A stretch of 7,761 bases of DNA from Prevotella sp. UBA1104. Lineage in GTDB: Bacteria > Bacteroidota > Bacteroidia > Bacteroidales > Bacteroidaceae. The position numbers and the translations under genes are program-made. The first letter of the stretch is position 1. Every line of letters starts with the position of its first letter. The stretch covers positions 1 to 7,761 of the forward strand of contig DCBP01000077.1 of assembly GCA_002314055.1 (NCBI GenBank), given 5' to 3'. The notes beneath the pieces were generated by a model. That model was not told where the DNA came from and did not search any database. It saw only the letters and a program-made list of their open reading frames with translations. Below are positions 6,152 to 7,761 of this stretch, piece by piece.

Positions 6152-6621
6152 ATTCTCTTCAATTTGGATATTGCTTTGTCTGTACCGAAAAAATATTGAT
6201 TATTTAGTCTTTTGTATTCAAGTCCTTTGACTAGTTGTTCAATAGTTATAAAATGCTGCATATACAGATTTAGTTGATAAACCACCCCATCATCTGCTAC
6301 TGGTCCAACCACTATATCATAACCGTGTACTACTTCCTTTTTCGATGTTCTGTTCTGAAGTATGAATTCAGCCCATTCCACACATACTCTCTTAAATATC
6401 TTGACTTTAAAATCTCCGTTATTCAGGGATTTTTCATCAAAATAATATTCCTGTACAATGGGGGTACCAGACTGTTCGAATTCACATCTCCTTATTGCCA
6501 TGTCAAGAGCTTGCTTCCTAATGTCAGTAAGATAAAAGCCTTTACCAAAATCCTTGTTTGGCTTGCATTTACTGAAATCTATTTCTGTGAAATCACAGTT
6601 CGTTCCATGGTAAAGTTTCAT
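6148..6621 (-). CDS. DUF3990 protein, predicted ADP-ribosyltransferase-like fold
   Basis: The chosen start at 6621 gives 157 residues beginning MKLYHGT, the usual beginning of the family. The frame is open nine codons further upstream, but those would overlap the previous gene. ATG at 6621 overlaps that gene's stop as TAATG. Motifs are LYHGT (3-7), DFGKGFYLTDIRKQA (24-38), EWAEFI (82-87), YDIVVGPVADD (101-111) and NQYFFGTDKAISKL (141-154). The His5 / Tyr30 / Gln142 pattern recalls the H-Y-[EQ] triad of ADP-ribosyltransferases and supports NAD-dependent modification of a cellular target, though no function is established that I can cite. No signal peptide or membrane helix is seen, so it should act in the cytoplasm. 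Flanking small overlapping genes suggest a toxin held in check by neighbours; this is inference from layout. Confidence 0.8.
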   Translation of the reverse strand: MKLYHGTNCDFTEIDFSKCKPNKDFGKGFYLTDIRKQALDMAIRRCEFEQSGTPIVQEYYFDEKSLNNGDFKVKIFKRVCVEWAEFILQNRTSKKEVVHGYDIVVGPVADDGVVYQLNLYMQHFITIEQLVKGLEYKRLNNQYFFGTDKAISKLKRI

Positions 6622-6827
6622 TATATTGTCCCTCCATATTTTCTGCAATACTTCTGCAGATTTGATATTGTGGATTCCAATGACAAAAGATGCTCTGCCT
6701 CATAGCATTTGTCTATAAAGTCAAGTGCGCCATAGCGTTTCAGATAATTGAAAGCCATATCTGCCGGCAACCGAAACTTTTTTCCGAATTCCACAATACA
6801 TAGATTCATATACCTTATTTTATCCAT
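6621..6827 (-). CDS. DUF3791 family small protein
   Basis: This 68-residue protein reads MDKIRYMNLCIVEFGKKF at the start, followed by MAFNYLKRYGALDFIDKCY (24-42), EAEHLLSLESTISNLQKYC (43-61) and an RKYGG end. This is the DUF3791 pattern of a short helix, YL-x-x-x-G-h-D-F-h, a YE-x-H turn and a last helix. It is first in the cassette; its TAA overlaps the ATG of the DUF3990 gene (TAATG, 6619-6623), so the two are translationally coupled. A later in-frame ATG at 6809 would remove six residues. Members commonly sit beside DUF3990 genes, which suggests an antidote or accessory role; this is not demonstrated. Confidence 0.78.
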   Translation of the reverse strand: MDKIRYMNLCIVEFGKKFRLPADMAFNYLKRYGALDFIDKCYEAEHLLSLESTISNLQKYCRKYGGTI

Positions 6828-6845
6828 ATACCCGATTCTTTTTTA

Positions 6846-6853
6846 CAATTATA
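6846..6853 (-). promoter_or_regulatory. Weak promoter candidate for the DUF3791-DUF3990 cassette
   Basis: The minus strand reads TATAATTG, one base off TAnnTTTG, 18 bases before the ATG at 6827. No matching -33 TTTG is visible. Directly upstream lies the palindrome at 6856-6872, which could be an operator. Confidence 0.3.
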
Positions 6854-6855
6854 GA

Positions 6856-6872
6856 AATTTATTGAATAAATT
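6856..6872. repeat. 17-base AT palindrome upstream of the cassette
   Basis: AATTTATT, a central G, then AATAAATT: eight perfect base pairs of dyad symmetry. It lies 3 bases upstream of the weak -7 box and 29 bases before the first cassette gene, a place suited to autorepression. The AT-rich context makes chance plausible. Confidence 0.4.
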
Positions 6873-6932
6873 CCACATCAGATTGACACGGTTTGCTGCA
6901 AAGAGTCTCTATGTACAGTTCTATAAAGTTCC

Positions 6933-6952
6933 GCACAGCTTTATGGCTGCGC
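6933..6952 (-). other. Stem-loop spanning the stop codon of the DUF6621-like gene
   Basis: GCACAGC (6933-6939) and GCTGCGC (6946-6952) pair over seven positions, with one G-U wobble in the minus-strand RNA. The 6-base loop holds the TAA stop. No T-run follows, so it is a poor intrinsic terminator; it may protect the mRNA end. Confidence 0.4.
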
Positions 6953-7552
6953 TGGAGAAGGACTTATTTCTTCTCCTTTTATTCCCAGTGCATTCATCAG
7001 CGAATAGCCAAGTATCTCCTGTCGGAAGTTTCCTCCCTCCATAGGTTGCATGGCAAAGAGCGTGATGCGCATGCCGTCGTCATCAATACGGCGCAGGGCG
7101 TGGCGCACTTTATCATATGCCTCTTCATCATCAGGGATTACCATCACCCTTTTCACCTCTTTCTGCGAACAGGCTATCTGTGCAGCCTCGGCGATGAAAT
7201 CGCTTTTGCTCACAAGGTTCTCCACTGGATATGTATTGATGGTAAATTCTCCGAGATGGTCTTTAAAGGCTTTTGCATTGAGGTCGTTTTTATAATCTGA
7301 GGGATTGAAATTCTCAAGCCCCGCATTTTTCTTGTCGTGTATAAGCACTACCTGTACCTGGTTGTCCCCTTCGCGCACTCCTCCGTCGAGCGCAACACAG
7401 TCTATCCAGCGTGCAAAATCTGCTTTTGGCACACGCCTCATTAGCATGCGTTCGAAGTTCACCGTAAGGTCGAATGCTACCTTGTCTATAAAGTCGGCAT
7501 CAGCAATGATTACGTTCTCGCTCCACTGTGCCGGATTTATTATATCGTTCAT
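6941..7552 (-). CDS. DUF6621-like conserved Bacteroidales protein
   Basis: This 203-residue soluble protein has no signal peptide or membrane helix. Notable segments are NVIIADADFIDKVAFDLTVN (13-32), MLMRRVPKADFARWIDCVAL (36-55), QVQVVLIHDK (65-74), VKRVMVIPDDEEAYDKVRHAL (133-153), MRITLFAMQP (161-170) and GYSLMNALGIKGEEI (182-196). The alternating beta and helix segments suggest an alpha/beta fold. I recognise it as a Bacteroidales protein of unknown function, probably DUF6621, and do not assign an activity. The ATG at 7552 is the only good start, as the next Met is residue 36. The last seven residues (SPSPAQP) are not in the duplicate stub, which ends EEIK and stop; the tail probably comes from the junction with inserted DNA. 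It appears once to have preceded the dehydrogenase gene. Confidence 0.75.
   Translation of the reverse strand: MNDIINPAQWSENVIIADADFIDKVAFDLTVNFERMLMRRVPKADFARWIDCVALDGGVREGDNQVQVVLIHDKKNAGLENFNPSDYKNDLNAKAFKDHLGEFTINTYPVENLVSKSDFIAEAAQIACSQKEVKRVMVIPDDEEAYDKVRHALRRIDDDGMRITLFAMQPMEGGNFRQEILGYSLMNALGIKGEEISPSPAQP
6964..7004. repeat. Direct repeat copy B: 3' end of the DUF6621-like gene
   Basis: This is the partner of 5769-5809 (39 of 41 identical, same orientation). It encodes the SLMNALGIKGEEI end of the intact gene. Identity ends at 6963, where the extra SPSPAQP codons begin. Confidence 0.9.
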
Positions 7553-7602
7553 GCTGCAAAGATAATATTTTTTGAATGAAGAAATGACTATTGCTGAATA
7601 AA
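7547..7602. repeat. Direct repeat copy B: promoter region of the DUF6621-like gene
   Basis: This is the partner of 5818-5870. It covers the ATG, the -7 box and the upstream stretch to the GAATAAA motif. Confidence 0.7.
7557..7564 (-). promoter_or_regulatory. -7 box of the DUF6621-like gene
   Basis: The minus strand reads TATCTTTG (TAnnTTTG), then CAGC and ATG. The box is only 4 bases from the start codon, so the transcript would be nearly leaderless. No -33 TTTG is seen. Confidence 0.5.
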
Positions 7603-7761
7603 TTTATTCATTAATGAAGAATTATTTAACCTGAATTATTTAAAACTATAATGAATAAGTAGCTATTCACAATTAGTTTATACAAACAACAAAACATTTA
7701 TATTTAAAACAACCGTTACAACATATACAACCCAAACAACTTTCATGCTTGTCACGCACGC
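7565..7761. other. AT-rich intergenic region upstream of the DUF6621-like gene
   Basis: Apart from the promoter repeat and the palindrome at 7595-7610, this stretch holds no ORF, RNA gene or convincing terminator that I can see. It is very A/T rich until the last 20 bases, where the composition changes and another feature may begin outside the window. Confidence 0.6.
7595..7610. repeat. Perfect 16-base palindrome upstream of the DUF6621-like promoter
   Basis: TGAATAAATTTATTCA is fully self-complementary. Its centre lies about 42 bases upstream of the -7 box centre, a usual position for an activator or an upstream promoter element. A degenerate counterpart lies at 5864-5880. Confidence 0.45.

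Larger units (their letters stand above)
5871..6963. other. Probable inserted cassette (DUF3791-DUF3990-small partner) between two formerly adjacent genes
   Basis: The segment lies between the two copies of the DUF6621-derived repeats. It is visibly richer in A and T than the flanking genes and holds three tightly overlapping minus-strand ORFs of families often found in accessory regions. No transposase, integrase or terminal inverted repeats are visible, so the route of entry is unknown. The boundaries are set by where repeat identity ends and are approximate. Confidence 0.5.

Noticed and set aside
6274..6705. Plus-strand ORF of 143 codons
   Set aside because: It is antisense to the DUF3990 gene, which has clear motifs and coupled neighbours.
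6891..6904. Third copy of the TTTGCAGC promoter core
   Set aside because: Only about ten bases match, and the nearby AATAAATT motif is on the other side, so the order does not fit the duplicated promoters; probably chance.
6893..7300. Plus-strand ORFs opposite the DUF6621-like gene
   Set aside because: The minus-strand frame is supported by its promoter, a duplicated C-terminus and recognisable family segments.
1..7761. CRISPR arrays, tRNA or rRNA genes, insertion sequences with transposase
   Set aside because: I looked for regularly spaced repeats, cloverleaf arms and transposase-like ORFs and saw none.

Overview
The window looks like chromosomal DNA from a Bacteroidales bacterium, most likely Prevotella or a close relative. 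This rests on four signs. Several gene starts have the Bacteroidetes promoter (TTTG, about 20 bases, TAnnTTTG) and no Shine-Dalgarno sequence. Two lipoproteins carry an acidic Ser-Asp-Asp tract after the lipid-anchored Cys. There is a carboxynorspermidine dehydrogenase of the Bacteroidales polyamine pathway. Several small families (DUF6621-like, DUF3791, DUF3990) are common in this order. The assignment is by pattern recognition only.

Region 1 (1-3000, minus strand) is a two-gene lipoprotein operon. A 633-residue lipoprotein (1028-2929) carries a C-terminal region that resembles the staphylococcal alpha-hemolysin/leukocidin beta-barrel pore-forming domain, including the glycine-rich pre-stem and the following 'PD-K' strand. 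After 21 bases comes a choloylglycine hydrolase/linear-amide C-N hydrolase family lipoprotein (1-1006), cut by the window edge, with its catalytic Cys internal at residue 112. A canonical promoter (2995-3026) drives the pair.

Region 2 (3142-4260, plus strand) is a divergent gene for a six-helix membrane protein with a C-terminal LuxR-type HTH. It is a good candidate regulator of the lipoprotein operon and ends in a strong three-tiered terminator.

Region 3 (4260-4530) has no intact gene. It holds a textbook promoter followed by the first roughly 15 codons of a Bacteroidetes AAA-type ATPase, which then runs into the terminator of the convergent gene: a gene stump with an intact promoter.

Region 4 (4531-7761, minus strand) contains carboxynorspermidine dehydrogenase (4531-5757) and a DUF6621-like gene (6941-7552). 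Between them is a compact, AT-rich, overlapping three-gene cassette: a DUF3791 protein, a DUF3990 ADP-ribosyltransferase-like protein and a small partner. Both ends of the DUF6621-like gene are repeated immediately upstream of the dehydrogenase: its promoter plus first codons, and its last 14 codons. They are fused in frame into a 19-codon mini-ORF. The simplest reading is that the two genes were once adjacent, that the toxin-antitoxin-like cassette came in together with a duplication of the DUF6621-like gene, and that the extra copy collapsed to a stub that still supplies the dehydrogenase with a promoter.
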